NCBI RefSeq assembly: GCF_013009345.1
Contig: NZ_JABELE010000020.1
Coordinates: 1 to 50,593, forward strand
From: Acinetobacter geminorum
GTDB taxonomy: Bacteria; Pseudomonadota; Gammaproteobacteria; Pseudomonadales; Moraxellaceae
DNA: 50,593 nt
Direction: 5' to 3'
Below the pieces are notes generated by a model. It did not search any database. It worked only from the letters and a program-made list of their open reading frames with translations, and was not told the DNA's origin. Positions 1 through 8,399 of this stretch are shown here, piece by piece; position 1 is the first letter of the stretch, and each line of letters opens with the position of its first letter. Made by a program: the position numbers and the translations under genes.

Positions 1-177
1 AATCAATCAATGAAAATTATTTCGATTAATCAATCAGTAAAAATCCACACAAGTTGTTCTTCAATTCTCTTAATGATTTTTCTGCTCTTCGTCAGAGACA
101 GAATTCAACGCAACACTAAGCTTTCATCTTAACCCTGTGAGCTAAGATATTCTCGTGTATCGCGTCGGGATGAGTGC
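1..177 (-). other. probable rRNA operon leader (untranslated)
   Basis: This gene-free stretch lies downstream of the strong leftward promoter at 178-205. It contains a GATTGATTAAT-type repeat near base 20-35 and no convincing ORF. I read it as the transcribed leader ahead of a 16S rRNA gene outside the window. No mature rRNA sequence is visible, so this rests on the promoter and the absence of coding signal. Confidence 0.5.
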
Positions 178-205
178 ATTATAGGGAAAAAAAACTGGTA
201 CGCAA
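178..205 (-). promoter_or_regulatory. rRNA-operon-like P1 promoter, reading left
   Basis: On the minus strand a -35 TTGCGT (200-205) and a perfect -10 TATAAT (178-183) are separated by 16 bases. The bases after the -10 start GCACTC, and the promoter at the far right of the window has the same spacer and TATAATGCAC. Downstream to base 1 no ORF is evident, as expected of an rRNA leader. That a 16S gene lies just off the left end is inference. Confidence 0.6.
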
Positions 206-294
206 GCACTTTTATAAATATGCACGTTCGACCGGTTCTTTTTCAGCCAAAAAAAATCTCAAAAATAAGCAAATATATGATTTATATAGTTAAT

Positions 295-852
295 TTATTT
301 TTGAAGAGTTTTAAACTTTATATCTACTATCTTTATAGACTGTTTTGGTACGTTTTGATGCATGCCATAGTTAGATGTAGGGACCTGAACAATACGGTCA
401 ACCACATCCATTCCTTTAATTACTTTTCCAAAAACTGCGTAACCCGGATTACCAGCAGAACGATTTAAAAAATTATTATCTGCAACGTTAATAAAAAACT
501 GACTAGTAGCTGAGTCAGGATTTGCAGTACGAGCCATTGCCAGCGTTCCTCGTGTGTTAGCAATTCCATTCCCAGCTTCATTTTTGATAGGTGCTCGCGT
601 AGTCTTTTCCTGCATATTTGCAGTAAGGCCACCACCCTGCACCATGAAGCCCGGAATTACACGGTGAAATATCGTATCTTTATAAAAGCCTGACTTTATA
701 TAGTCTTTAAAATTCTTCACACTCTTTGGTGCTTTATCATCATAAAGTTGTATTTCAATATTGCCTAAATTTGTTTGCATTTCAACCAAAGTGTCAGCCC
801 ATACTGAATGACTGCTCATACCCAAACAACATAACATTAATAATTTTTTCAT
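295..852 (-). CDS. ppiA: periplasmic peptidyl-prolyl cis-trans isomerase (cyclophilin)
   Basis: This 185-residue protein has a signal peptide (about 1-19, ending SVWA before DTLVEM) followed by one cyclophilin domain. Catalytic-core motifs are visible: FHRVIPGFMVQGG with the conserved Arg, then SQFFIN. The length fits the secreted PpiA/RotA type rather than the leaderless cytosolic PpiB. It should accelerate prolyl isomerisation during folding of envelope proteins. An AGGAAG ribosome site sits just before the ATG. It is monocistronic. The stop is close to the leftward rRNA-like promoter, with no clear hairpin between them. Family is certain; the A versus B naming rests on the signal peptide. 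Confidence 0.88.
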   Translation of the reverse strand: MKKLLMLCCLGMSSHSVWADTLVEMQTNLGNIEIQLYDDKAPKSVKNFKDYIKSGFYKDTIFHRVIPGFMVQGGGLTANMQEKTTRAPIKNEAGNGIANTRGTLAMARTANPDSATSQFFINVADNNFLNRSAGNPGYAVFGKVIKGMDVVDRIVQVPTSNYGMHQNVPKQSIKIVDIKFKTLQK

Positions 853-977
853 ATCTTCCTACAATAAAATGCAAAACTTAATGAAGAATAAATTTAATCA
901 TCTATATAAAAGAATTCTAGTGAGTATTTATTATCTTTTATTTAGCACTTTATATTTCAGATTTGACTATTAGTCCA

Positions 978-993
978 CGTTCCACGTGAAACA
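978..993. other. parS-like ParB site 1
   Basis: CGTTCCACGTGAAACA matches the conserved bacterial chromosomal parS palindrome TGTTNCACGTGNAACA except at the first base. It lies in the gap between the esterase stop and the cyclophilin start. ParB binds such sites near origins to seed the partition complex. Three more copies occur in this window. Confidence 0.75.
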
Positions 994-1009
994 TGGACTA
1001 GGCTTTTGT

Positions 1010-2080
1010 TTAACTATTTTTATCCCAGAACTTTCTGAAGTTCTTACTGATCTCGATAGTATATCTTTTTGCCTTTTTAGAAATAGGTGTCAAATTTATA
1101 AAACCATGGGTTTGGTCTGGATATTCTTCATAATGCATTTTGACGCCATTTTGTCTTAGCTTATAGCTATAAATTTTCGCTTCATCATGCAATACGTCAT
1201 GACCAGCCGTAATCACGAAAGCTGGTGGGTTCTTTTTCAAATTACCATAGGTTGGAGAAATAATTGGATCATCTAATTCTATATTATGCTGAGTTGCATA
1301 ATATTGAGTGACATAATTAATATCATTATCTGTTAAAACCAATCCTTCGTTATAAGCATAGAAAGAAGGATGTCGACTTTTAAAATCTACTGTAGGATAA
1401 ATAAGAAGTTGTGCTTGTGGAACATAAGGTTTGTTTACTGATCGTTGAGCCACAACAGTACTGATATTTCCGCCAGCACTATCTCCTGCTACAGCAATAC
1501 GATTTTTTAATATTTTTAGTTGTCTGCGATTTTGATATACCCAAGCTAAGGCATCTTCACATGACTGAATTAAATGTTGAGGTGAAACTTCAGGTGCAAG
1601 AGGATAATCAATACTGAGAACTTGTACTTTTGCATATTTTGCCAATATACGACAAACCTCATCATGAGTATCTAAACCACCCACAACAAACCCTCCCCCG
1701 TGATAGAAAACAATAAGAGGTAATTTTTTATTCGGGGACGGATGATAGTGTCTTGCGAAAACAGTTCCACTTTGGAGCGGTAAACGAATGTCTTCTACTG
1801 AATCAATTTCCGTTGATTTCTGGCGTATAGCCAGCATTTGTGTATCAAACTGCCGTCTAGACTCAATAGGATCTGGACCAATAAAACCAATACGCCCCTG
1901 TTTGATTTGTACGGCCATCATACATTTAGTAAATGAGTCGAGATCTGGGTATTGGTAGGCATATCCAAGGATTTTGGCAAGTGATTCTTGAGCTAATCGA
2001 GGTAACTTATCAAGAGCTCGAGCAGCAGGCCCTTGGCCCTTATCTAGCAATGTTTGAATTTTTTGATTAAATGCTGTCAT
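1010..2080 (-). CDS. alpha/beta hydrolase, hormone-sensitive-lipase family esterase
   Basis: The protein has the family IV (HSL) esterase layout: an oxyanion motif HGGGF, the nucleophile elbow GDSAGG, an acidic residue near GHDVLHDE and the catalytic His in QTHGF. An N-terminal cap helix region precedes the core. The expected activity is hydrolysis of short to medium acyl esters; the natural substrate cannot be told. There is no signal peptide, so it is cytosolic. I start at 2080 (356 residues) because GGAG lies six bases upstream. An in-frame ATG at 2092 adds four residues and has AGAGGA only four bases away, so it remains possible. It appears monocistronic. Confidence 0.85.
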   Translation of the reverse strand: MTAFNQKIQTLLDKGQGPAARALDKLPRLAQESLAKILGYAYQYPDLDSFTKCMMAVQIKQGRIGFIGPDPIESRRQFDTQMLAIRQKSTEIDSVEDIRLPLQSGTVFARHYHPSPNKKLPLIVFYHGGGFVVGGLDTHDEVCRILAKYAKVQVLSIDYPLAPEVSPQHLIQSCEDALAWVYQNRRQLKILKNRIAVAGDSAGGNISTVVAQRSVNKPYVPQAQLLIYPTVDFKSRHPSFYAYNEGLVLTDNDINYVTQYYATQHNIELDDPIISPTYGNLKKNPPAFVITAGHDVLHDEAKIYSYKLRQNGVKMHYEEYPDQTHGFINLTPISKKAKRYTIEISKNFRKFWDKNS

Positions 2081-2290
2081 GCCTATCTCCATGAATTCCT
2101 CTTATCCTTCATATTTTCTACAGAATTCTTTGTTGTTTGACTATATTCGCATACAACTCATGTAATCAAGATACAAAGGTAAAAACCAATCTACGCTAAT
2201 CTGATTTATAGCAAATGTCATTAACAAATCTGTCGTTTCAAGCAGGAGTTTTTTGCCAATTATTGTTAACAGATAAAAAGAGGTACTACT

Positions 2291-2641
2291 ATGTCAGCAA
2301 AACTAGTTGTTACTTTATTAGCAACCAGTCTTTTAACTGTAGGCTGTGTAGCTTATACAGATGATCCTTATTACCGCGGTGGTTACGGTTACCATGATCA
2401 TGATGATGATCGCTATGACCGCAATGATGGACGTCGATATAGTGACTGGGAACGAAAACGTTGGGAAGAGCGTAAAAGAATATACGAACAACAACGTAAG
2501 GATGCTCGCGAACAAGACAAAAAACGTCGTGAATGGGAAAAAAGACGCCATCAGGAGGATAAAAAACGCCACGAGTGGGATAAGAAGCGAGTAGAGGATC
2601 GTGACCATAACAACCGTCGAGATTATCGTCATGATGATTAA
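2291..2641 (+). CDS. small highly charged lipoprotein, unknown function
   Basis: A 116-residue protein with a short lipoprotein signal ending in the lipobox LTVGC (Cys 19), so it should be lipidated. The mature part starts with a Tyr/Gly/His/Asp patch (about 22-45). It then becomes an alternating-charge helix with two related segments, around RREWEKRRH and KRHEWDKKR. The N-terminal His/Asp cluster might bind metal, which is speculation. An AGAGG ribosome site lies seven bases before the ATG, and a strong terminator follows. I do not recognise the family. Antisense ORFs over it are compositional shadows. Confidence 0.75.
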   Translation: MSAKLVVTLLATSLLTVGCVAYTDDPYYRGGYGYHDHDDDRYDRNDGRRYSDWERKRWEERKRIYEQQRKDAREQDKKRREWEKRRHQEDKKRHEWDKKRVEDRDHNNRRDYRHDD

Positions 2642-2656
2642 ATTTATGACTACATA

Positions 2657-2691
2657 AAAGCCCCAAAAGATAAGTCTTTCGGGGCTTTTTT
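2657..2691 (+). terminator. intrinsic terminator after the charged lipoprotein gene
   Basis: A GC-rich hairpin (GCCCC...GGGGC, extended by AAAAGA/TCTTT) with a TAAG loop is followed by six T's. Confidence 0.9.
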
Positions 2692-2806
2692 GAGAAATCC
2701 ACATTCTCTTGATTATAGAATAATGAGTAGCAGCTCATTTCATATATAAATTGGCATCTTAAATATATGCACTCTATAACCTTTTAACTGTTCTTATCGC
2801 TAAGAA

Positions 2807-3037
2807 TTACTGAGCAGTTGCAGAACCTGAAACAGAACCAGAAGCACCAGCATCAACTTGACCTGGTTGAGCTTGACCAGAAACGCCAGCATCTACACCC
2901 ACACCAGCTTGTACGCCAGATGGGCTAGCGCTAGTTTGAGCTGAACCTGATGCATTTAAACCAGCTTCAGATGCACAACCAACAGCTGTAAAAGCAACAC
3001 CAGCAAGTACTACAGAGATAAGACCTAATTTTTTCAT
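2807..3037 (-). CDS. small Ala/Gly/Ser-rich lipoprotein, unknown function
   Basis: A 76-residue protein starting MKKLGLISVVLAG with the lipobox AVGC (Cys 21). The mature chain of about 56 residues is low-complexity: Gly, Ala, Ser, Gln and Val with a repeated VDAG / SG pattern, and almost no charge. I chose the ATG at 3037 because AAGGA lies eight bases upstream; the longer frame to 3076 has no signal-like start. It is predicted to be anchored in the envelope. Such a chain is likely disordered. I do not recognise the family and propose no function. Confidence 0.72.
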   Translation of the reverse strand: MKKLGLISVVLAGVAFTAVGCASEAGLNASGSAQTSASPSGVQAGVGVDAGVSGQAQPGQVDAGASGSVSGSATAQ

Positions 3038-3076
3038 AATCACTTTCCTTTCATTACGACAAACATTTAAATGCAA

Positions 3077-3370
3077 AGTTCATCTTCGCGCTGCCTATAA
3101 TTCACAATTTTTTTTTCTGGCGTGCGTATCATTGGTTGTCTTTTGTAGTAATAGAAGTACAAATTGTGCAATTTTTTATTAAAACCTCTTCCTTAGCCGC
3201 ACCTCTACCTTTTATATAGAAGCTATAACTTAAGCTTTTGTTTAATTTTATCAATTTCTAATTTTTATCTTAGCCTTTTACTCTCGTTAAAAATTTTCTC
3301 TTTATAGAAACGCTATATAAGGTGCGTAGAATGTTACAGAGACTTTTTACTTGAAAATGTCTTATTTCAT
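3077..3370. other. intergenic region, no gene seen
   Basis: This AT-rich stretch lies between the small lipoprotein gene and the terminator of the metallo-beta-lactamase-fold gene. I find no ORF with a ribosome site and no tRNA-like fold. It must hold the lipoprotein promoter near its left edge. Confidence 0.5.
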
Positions 3371-3402
3371 AAAAAAAGCCGGGGATGAACCACGGCTTTT
3401 TT
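3371..3402 (-). terminator. intrinsic terminator for the MBL-fold gene
   Basis: Read leftward, AAAAAAGCCGTGG pairs with CCCCGGCTTTTTT (one mismatch) around a five-base loop, giving a run of T's. It begins 28 bases beyond the stop at 3430. Confidence 0.85.
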
Positions 3403-3429
3403 AAAAAATTGATGGCGTTTCGATTTAAA

Positions 3430-4296
3430 TTACGGCCATTGCATCTCGCCTTTTACAACTTTTGCGCCTAGCTCTAGGCTATCCACACTCTTTAATGTTG
3501 GATATTGTTTCTGCATGAGCTGACTTAGCTCACTCGCATTTTTACTTACTTTAATCGCTTTCTCATAGCTCTTGAGATAGTCGATAGAAAAGTTAACCGC
3601 ATCTAAACCTTGTGGACCTCCCTCAACCATATGAGCTGGAACAACTGTTTGAGGTTGGAGTGATTTAATACTTTCTAAAGCTTGAATCACTTCATTGCGA
3701 TCTTTAACTTTTGGTGTATCTGCCATCCACAAATGAATACCTGAAGATACTGGGATACCGCCTACAACAGCTTTCAAAGAAGGAATCCATAAATAAGTAA
3801 GTTCTTTCTTACCTTTAATCTCGATCGACTCATTCTCTAGTTTTAAAGTTTTAGCAGTATAAGCTTGAGGTACAATAATTTGGCTAGGCGCATTTGCACC
3901 CATTTGTGGACCCCAATACTTCACTTTAAGCGCTTGAGTATCTTGAATATGTTTAACAGTTTCCGGTGTAGCGATGATTTGTACATTTGGGAAGTATTGT
4001 TTAAATACATCTAAGCCAAAGTAATAGTCCGGATCGCCATAACTTACGAAAATTGTCTTTAGTGTTTTACCGCTATCGAGAATATCAGCAGCAATACGTA
4101 ATGCTTCAGATTTTGAAAATTGTGCATTCACCAATAGAACTTCTTTATCGCCTTCAATTAAAGTAGAAGTCACACCGAAATGTTCGGGTTTAGCCAGAAA
4201 ACTTTGGATTTTCAAATCTTGCGCAAAAGCTGAGGAAGCTACCGTTAAAGCAGTCGCAGTTGCTAGGGCTGAAGCAGTTAATTTAAAAAATTTCAT
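3430..4296 (-). CDS. secreted MBL-fold protein with degenerate metal-binding motif
   Basis: A 288-residue protein with a signal peptide (about 1-25, cleaving after SAFA), so periplasmic. The fold is that of metallo-beta-lactamase-like hydrolases: the first strand VTSTLIEGDKEVLLVNAQF, then the position of the THxHxDH loop, then a late VPAHMVEGG motif. At the metal loop the sequence is SYGDPDYYFG (85-94). The Asp is kept, but all three His are replaced by Tyr, Asp and Tyr. It is therefore either a non-canonical metal enzyme or a binding protein. It is divergent from a LysR regulator, 95 bases apart, suggesting local control. Fold call is good; activity unknown. Confidence 0.8.
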   Translation of the reverse strand: MKFFKLTASALATATALTVASSAFAQDLKIQSFLAKPEHFGVTSTLIEGDKEVLLVNAQFSKSEALRIAADILDSGKTLKTIFVSYGDPDYYFGLDVFKQYFPNVQIIATPETVKHIQDTQALKVKYWGPQMGANAPSQIIVPQAYTAKTLKLENESIEIKGKKELTYLWIPSLKAVVGGIPVSSGIHLWMADTPKVKDRNEVIQALESIKSLQPQTVVPAHMVEGGPQGLDAVNFSIDYLKSYEKAIKVSKNASELSQLMQKQYPTLKSVDSLELGAKVVKGEMQWP

Positions 4297-4391
4297 TATG
4301 TATTCTCCAATTTCATGAGAAATACTTTAAATTGCAATTCTTGTGAGGTAAATGCACTAAATTAAGATAAACTGTTGCATATATTGTAATA

Positions 4392-5297
4392 ATGATAAAA
4401 CATATGGACACATTAAAAGCCATACACGTCTTTGTTTCTATTGCTCAGCATGGCAATTTAACCAAAGCTGCCGAACATCTAAATTATTCCCGTGCAATGG
4501 TTTCTCGCTATCTTGAGCACCTAGAGCACACATTCTCAACTCGACTATTTCAAAGAAATACCCGAAAAATATCTCTCACCCCAGCAGGTGAAAAAGCCCT
4601 CCTCTACTGCGAAAATATTTTACAACAACAGCAACTTTTACAAGAGTTAGCCGCACCTGAACAACATAATGGTACGATTCGTTTTACCTGCGGTTTATTT
4701 TTATTTCAATTAGGGGTTGGAGAATGTATCCGCCAATTTAAACAGCAACATCCGCATATTCAATTTGATGTATATCTGACTGAAAATACAATGGACTTAA
4801 TTGATGCGCAGGTCGATTTAGCCTTACGTATAACGCAAAAAGTTGCAGATGGATTAATTGCGAGACCAGTTTGTCAAATCGAATCTGTATTCTGCGCTCA
4901 TCCTGATTATTTAAAGCAACACAGCCCCCTCTCCCATCCAAGGCAACTGATTCAACATGAATGTTTAGCCCACCATAGCCAACATCAATTTTGGACTCTT
5001 TTTGATAATGAACAGCAGCCTCAAAACTATGCTTTGAACGTCACCTTTAAAAGTAATGATGTAAATGCTGTTTATGACATGTGTGTACATGCTCAAGGTG
5101 TGGCAATGTTACCTACTTTATTAGTTAAAAAAGATTTAAAAGAAAAACGATTAGTTCCTTTATTTAAAAACTTTTCAGCTCCTGAATTAAGTTTGTCGGT
5201 GGTATATGCTTCAAGGCAACATTTACCCAAAATAACGCAAGAATTTATTGCTTTTATGATCGAAAATTTAGATTTTTACTTAAAACCGCAAAATTAA
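4392..5297 (+). CDS. LysR-family transcriptional regulator
   Basis: A 301-residue LysR-type regulator with an N-terminal winged helix-turn-helix (about 5-65: FVSIAQHGNLTKAAEHL, then SRAMVSRYLEHLE) and a periplasmic-binding-protein-like effector domain (about 90-290). The usual start would be MDTLKAIHVF at 4404; the ATG at 4392 gives four extra residues. Neither has a clear ribosome site. It is divergently transcribed from the secreted MBL-fold gene, the classic arrangement in which LysR proteins control their neighbour and themselves. The inducer is unknown. The family resembles the CrgA/DsdC-like branch often annotated only as a LysR regulator. Confidence 0.9.
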   Translation: MIKHMDTLKAIHVFVSIAQHGNLTKAAEHLNYSRAMVSRYLEHLEHTFSTRLFQRNTRKISLTPAGEKALLYCENILQQQQLLQELAAPEQHNGTIRFTCGLFLFQLGVGECIRQFKQQHPHIQFDVYLTENTMDLIDAQVDLALRITQKVADGLIARPVCQIESVFCAHPDYLKQHSPLSHPRQLIQHECLAHHSQHQFWTLFDNEQQPQNYALNVTFKSNDVNAVYDMCVHAQGVAMLPTLLVKKDLKEKRLVPLFKNFSAPELSLSVVYASRQHLPKITQEFIAFMIENLDFYLKPQN

Positions 5298-5319
5298 AAG
5301 TTTTAAATTGCCGTGTACG

Positions 5320-5344
5320 CTTGAATTTTTAGGCAATGCCCATA
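5320..5344 (+). promoter_or_regulatory. sigma32-type heat-shock promoter of grpE
   Basis: CTTGAA (5320-5325) and CCCATA (5339-5344) are 13 bases apart, a close match to the RpoH consensus CTTGAA / CCCCAT. It lies about 115 bases before the grpE start. Heat-shock control is inferred from this match and from the gene's role. Confidence 0.75.
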
Positions 5345-5459
5345 CTTCATCCCTATTAATGAATTACAGCATATGCATGGCAGTTCAGGTTTTACCCAGT
5401 AAATGCTGATGCCAAAAGGACTGTACATGTTTAAAAACCCATTTAAACGGAGATCATCA

Positions 5460-6014
5460 ATGGCTAATGAGCAAAATGAGCAAGCTCAAGACATTCAACA
5501 CGAGCAAGCAGAGCAATCTAATGAGCAAACTCAGGCTGAAGGTGTAGAGCAAGCAAACGACGTTACCGTTGAATCTTTACAAGCGCAAATCACCAAATTA
5601 GAAGAAAGCCTAAAACTTGAAAAAGCACGTACTGCGAATGCAGTTTACGAAGCACAAAAAAGTGTAGAGCGTATTCAACGTGAGTCTGACAAGCATAAAG
5701 AGACTGTGCTTGAAAAATTTGCAAAAGAATTACTAGATTCTGTTGATAATTTAGAGCGTGCAATTCAAGCGGCTGGTGATGAAGAAACGCCAGTACTTGA
5801 AGGTATTAAACTGACCTTGAAGTCGCTGTTAACCACACTTGAAAAATTTGGTGTTGTAGAAGCTGATACAAAAAATGGCTTCAATGCAGATTTACATCAA
5901 GCTGTAGGTATTGACCCAAATGCTAAAGCGAATGAAATCGGTAGCGTTTTACAAAAGGGCTATACATTAAATGGTCGCTTATTGCGCCCTGCTATGGTAA
6001 TGGTTGGTCAATAA
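5460..6014 (+). CDS. grpE: nucleotide exchange factor GrpE
   Basis: GrpE releases ADP from DnaK and so resets the Hsp70 cycle. The 184-residue protein has an acidic Gln/Glu-rich N-terminus (1-40), the long dimer helix (about 45-110, LEESLKLEKARTANAVYEAQKSVER), and the four-helix and beta-wing part (about 115-184). The latter ends with the family motif GYTLNGRLLRPAMVMV. I start at 5460, with GGAG seven bases upstream. An upstream in-frame ATG at 5427 also has AAGGA six bases away and would add MFKNPFKRRSS, so a longer form is possible. It is followed 118 bases later by dnaK; dnaJ is not adjacent. Confidence 0.96.
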   Translation: MANEQNEQAQDIQHEQAEQSNEQTQAEGVEQANDVTVESLQAQITKLEESLKLEKARTANAVYEAQKSVERIQRESDKHKETVLEKFAKELLDSVDNLERAIQAAGDEETPVLEGIKLTLKSLLTTLEKFGVVEADTKNGFNADLHQAVGIDPNAKANEIGSVLQKGYTLNGRLLRPAMVMVGQ

Positions 6015-6055
6015 ATAATTTTTTGAGAGTTTTTAGATTTTTTTTCGCTAAAACG

Positions 6056-6081
6056 CTTGAAAAAAATAGATTCACTCTCAT
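6056..6081 (+). promoter_or_regulatory. sigma32-like promoter of dnaK
   Basis: CTTGAA (6056-6061) and TCTCAT (6076-6081) with a 14-base spacer fit the RpoH pattern with one deviation at the -10. The site sits in the right arm of a long imperfect inverted repeat (GAGAGT at 6025, ACTCTC at 6074). That repeat may also form a grpE 3' hairpin. dnaK may thus be expressed both with grpE and alone. Confidence 0.6.
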
Positions 6082-6132
6082 ATCGGATAACAAGCAAAAA
6101 CATTGCAAAAGAATTTTTGAGGAAAACGTCAC

Positions 6133-8073
6133 ATGGCAAAAATTATTGGTATTGACTTAGGTACTACCAACTCATGCGTTGCTGTACTTGAAGGCGATAA
6201 AGTAAAAGTAATCGAAAACGCTGAAGGCGCACGTACAACTCCATCGATCATTGCTTATAAAGATGGCGAGATCTTAGTAGGTCAAAGTGCTAAGCGTCAG
6301 GCAGTAACTAACCCGAAAAATACATTATTCGCTATCAAGCGTTTAATCGGTCGTCGTTATGAAGATCAAGCGGTACAAAAAGATATCGGTCTTGTACCTT
6401 ATAAAATCATCAAAGCAGACAATGGCGATGCTTGGGTTGAAGTCAACGATAAAAAATTAGCGCCTCAACAGGTTTCTGCTGAAATCTTGAAAAAGATGAA
6501 GAAAACTGCAGAAGACTATTTAGGTGAAACAGTTACTGAAGCAGTTATTACTGTTCCTGCTTACTTTAACGATGCTCAACGTCAAGCAACTAAAGATGCG
6601 GGTAAAATCGCTGGTTTAGACGTTAAACGTATCATTAACGAACCAACTGCTGCTGCACTTGCGTTCGGTATGGACAAAAAAGAAGGCGACCGTAAAGTTG
6701 CAGTTTACGACTTAGGTGGTGGTACTTTTGACGTATCAATCATTGAAATCGCAGACCTTGATGGCGACCAACAAATCGAAGTGTTATCAACAAACGGTGA
6801 TACTTTCCTTGGTGGTGAAGACTTTGATAACGCATTAATTGAATTCTTAGTTGAAGAATTTAAGAAAGAACAAAGTGTGAACTTGAAAAATGATCCACTT
6901 GCGTTACAACGTTTGAAAGAAGCTGCTGAAAAAGCAAAAATCGAGCTTTCTTCATCAAATGCAACTGAAATCAACCTTCCATACATCACTGCTGATGCAA
7001 CTGGTCCTAAACACTTAGTGATCAATGTAACACGTGCGAAACTTGAAGGTTTAGTTGCTGATTTAGTTGCTCGTACAATTGAGCCTTGTAAAATCGCGCT
7101 TAAAGATGCTGGTCTTTCGACATCTGACATCTCTGACGTGATCTTGGTTGGTGGTCAGTCTCGTATGCCACTTGTACAACAAAAAGTACAAGAATTCTTT
7201 GGCAAAGAGCCACGTAAAGACGTGAACCCTGACGAAGCAGTTGCTATCGGTGCTGCGATTCAAGGCGCGGTATTGTCTGGTGACAAAACTGATGTTCTTT
7301 TATTAGACGTAACACCATTAACTTTAGGTATTGAAACAATGGGTGGTGTATTAACACCAATCATTGAGAAAAACACGACGATTCCTGCGAAGAAATCACA
7401 AGTGTTCTCTACTGCTGCTGACAACCAGCCTGCTGTAGACATTTCAGTTTACCAAGGTGAACGTAAGATGGCTCAACAAAACAAATTGTTGGGTAACTTC
7501 CAATTAGGCGACATTCCACCTGCTCCACGTGGTGTGCCACAAATTGAAGTATCTTTCGACATCAATGCTGATGGTATCTTGAAAGTATCTGCTAAAGATA
7601 AGAGCACTGGTAAAGAGCAATCGATCCAGATTAAAGCGAACTCAGGTTTGTCTGATGCTGAAATCGAAGCAATGATTAAAGATGCTGAAGCGAATGCTGA
7701 AGAAGATCGTAAGTTTGAAGAACTTGCAAAAGCTCGTAACGAAGCTGATGCATTAATTTCAAGCTCGAACAAAGCTGTTAAAGATCTTGGTGATAAAGTT
7801 ACTGAAGATGAAAAAACAGCTGTAAGCACTGCCGTTTCTGAACTTGAAGCAGCAACAAAAGAAAATGATGTAGAAGATATCAAAGCAAAAACTGAAGCTT
7901 TACAAAACATCTTGATGCCTATCACTCAACGTGCTTATGAACAAGCGCAACAAGCTGGTGGTGCTGAAGGTTTTGATCCAAATGCATTCCAAGGTGGTGA
8001 TGCGGGTCAACAAAAAGCAGATGATGGCGTTGTAGATGCTGAGTTCACTGAAGTTAAAGATGACAAAAAATAA
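6133..8073 (+). CDS. dnaK: molecular chaperone DnaK (Hsp70)
   Basis: This 646-residue Hsp70 binds exposed hydrophobic segments of client proteins in an ATP-dependent cycle with GrpE and DnaJ. Visible landmarks are the N-terminal GIDLGTTNSCVAV phosphate loop, YDLGGGTFDVS (about 196-206), the hinge segment LLLDVTPLTLGIETMGG (about 388-404), the substrate-binding beta domain, a helical lid, and an acidic tail ending DAEFTEVKDDKK. GAGGA precedes the ATG. Codon use looks like that of a highly expressed gene. A perfect hairpin terminator follows. It reads toward oriC, against the expected leftward replication fork. Confidence 0.99.
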   Translation: MAKIIGIDLGTTNSCVAVLEGDKVKVIENAEGARTTPSIIAYKDGEILVGQSAKRQAVTNPKNTLFAIKRLIGRRYEDQAVQKDIGLVPYKIIKADNGDAWVEVNDKKLAPQQVSAEILKKMKKTAEDYLGETVTEAVITVPAYFNDAQRQATKDAGKIAGLDVKRIINEPTAAALAFGMDKKEGDRKVAVYDLGGGTFDVSIIEIADLDGDQQIEVLSTNGDTFLGGEDFDNALIEFLVEEFKKEQSVNLKNDPLALQRLKEAAEKAKIELSSSNATEINLPYITADATGPKHLVINVTRAKLEGLVADLVARTIEPCKIALKDAGLSTSDISDVILVGGQSRMPLVQQKVQEFFGKEPRKDVNPDEAVAIGAAIQGAVLSGDKTDVLLLDVTPLTLGIETMGGVLTPIIEKNTTIPAKKSQVFSTAADNQPAVDISVYQGERKMAQQNKLLGNFQLGDIPPAPRGVPQIEVSFDINADGILKVSAKDKSTGKEQSIQIKANSGLSDAEIEAMIKDAEANAEEDRKFEELAKARNEADALISSSNKAVKDLGDKVTEDEKTAVSTAVSELEAATKENDVEDIKAKTEALQNILMPITQRAYEQAQQAGGAEGFDPNAFQGGDAGQQKADDGVVDAEFTEVKDDKK

Positions 8074-8084
8074 TTTGTTTCTTT

Positions 8085-8118
8085 AATAAAAAACCGCGCT
8101 TAGGCGCGGTTTTTTATT
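8085..8118 (+). terminator. intrinsic terminator of dnaK
   Basis: CCGCGC (8094-8099), loop TTAG and GCGCGG (8104-8109) form the core. The A-run on the left and six T's on the right extend the stem. Confidence 0.95.
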
Positions 8119-8399
8119 GGTTACAAAAATTAACAATAAGATTTTTAATGATATTATCCAAATATTTCTGTCAGAAAGATCAATGATAAAAACTAAATAA
8201 TTAATTTTAAATAATATTTTTCTATTAAAAAACCACTGTTATTTACTACATTAATTATTTGATTATTGCCAAGTCTGAGAACATCTTTTTTAATTTTTCG
8301 ATCAATATCACAAACGCCACCTAATCTATTGAGATTTTTATCATTTTGACGAATTAAATTAAGTAGCTAACAATAAGATTTATTTATATTTTTTTTGCC

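Noticed and set aside
220..468. Forward ORF at the left end
   Set aside because: It overlaps the 3' half of the cyclophilin gene on the other strand, has no ribosome site and an AT-driven composition.
2310..2738. Antisense ORFs over the charged lipoprotein gene
   Set aside because: The plus-strand frame has a ribosome site, a lipobox and a terminator. The antisense frames arise from its biased codons.
6705..7925. Four antisense ORFs within dnaK
   Set aside because: They are shadows of a strongly codon-biased gene and have no family similarity that I can see.
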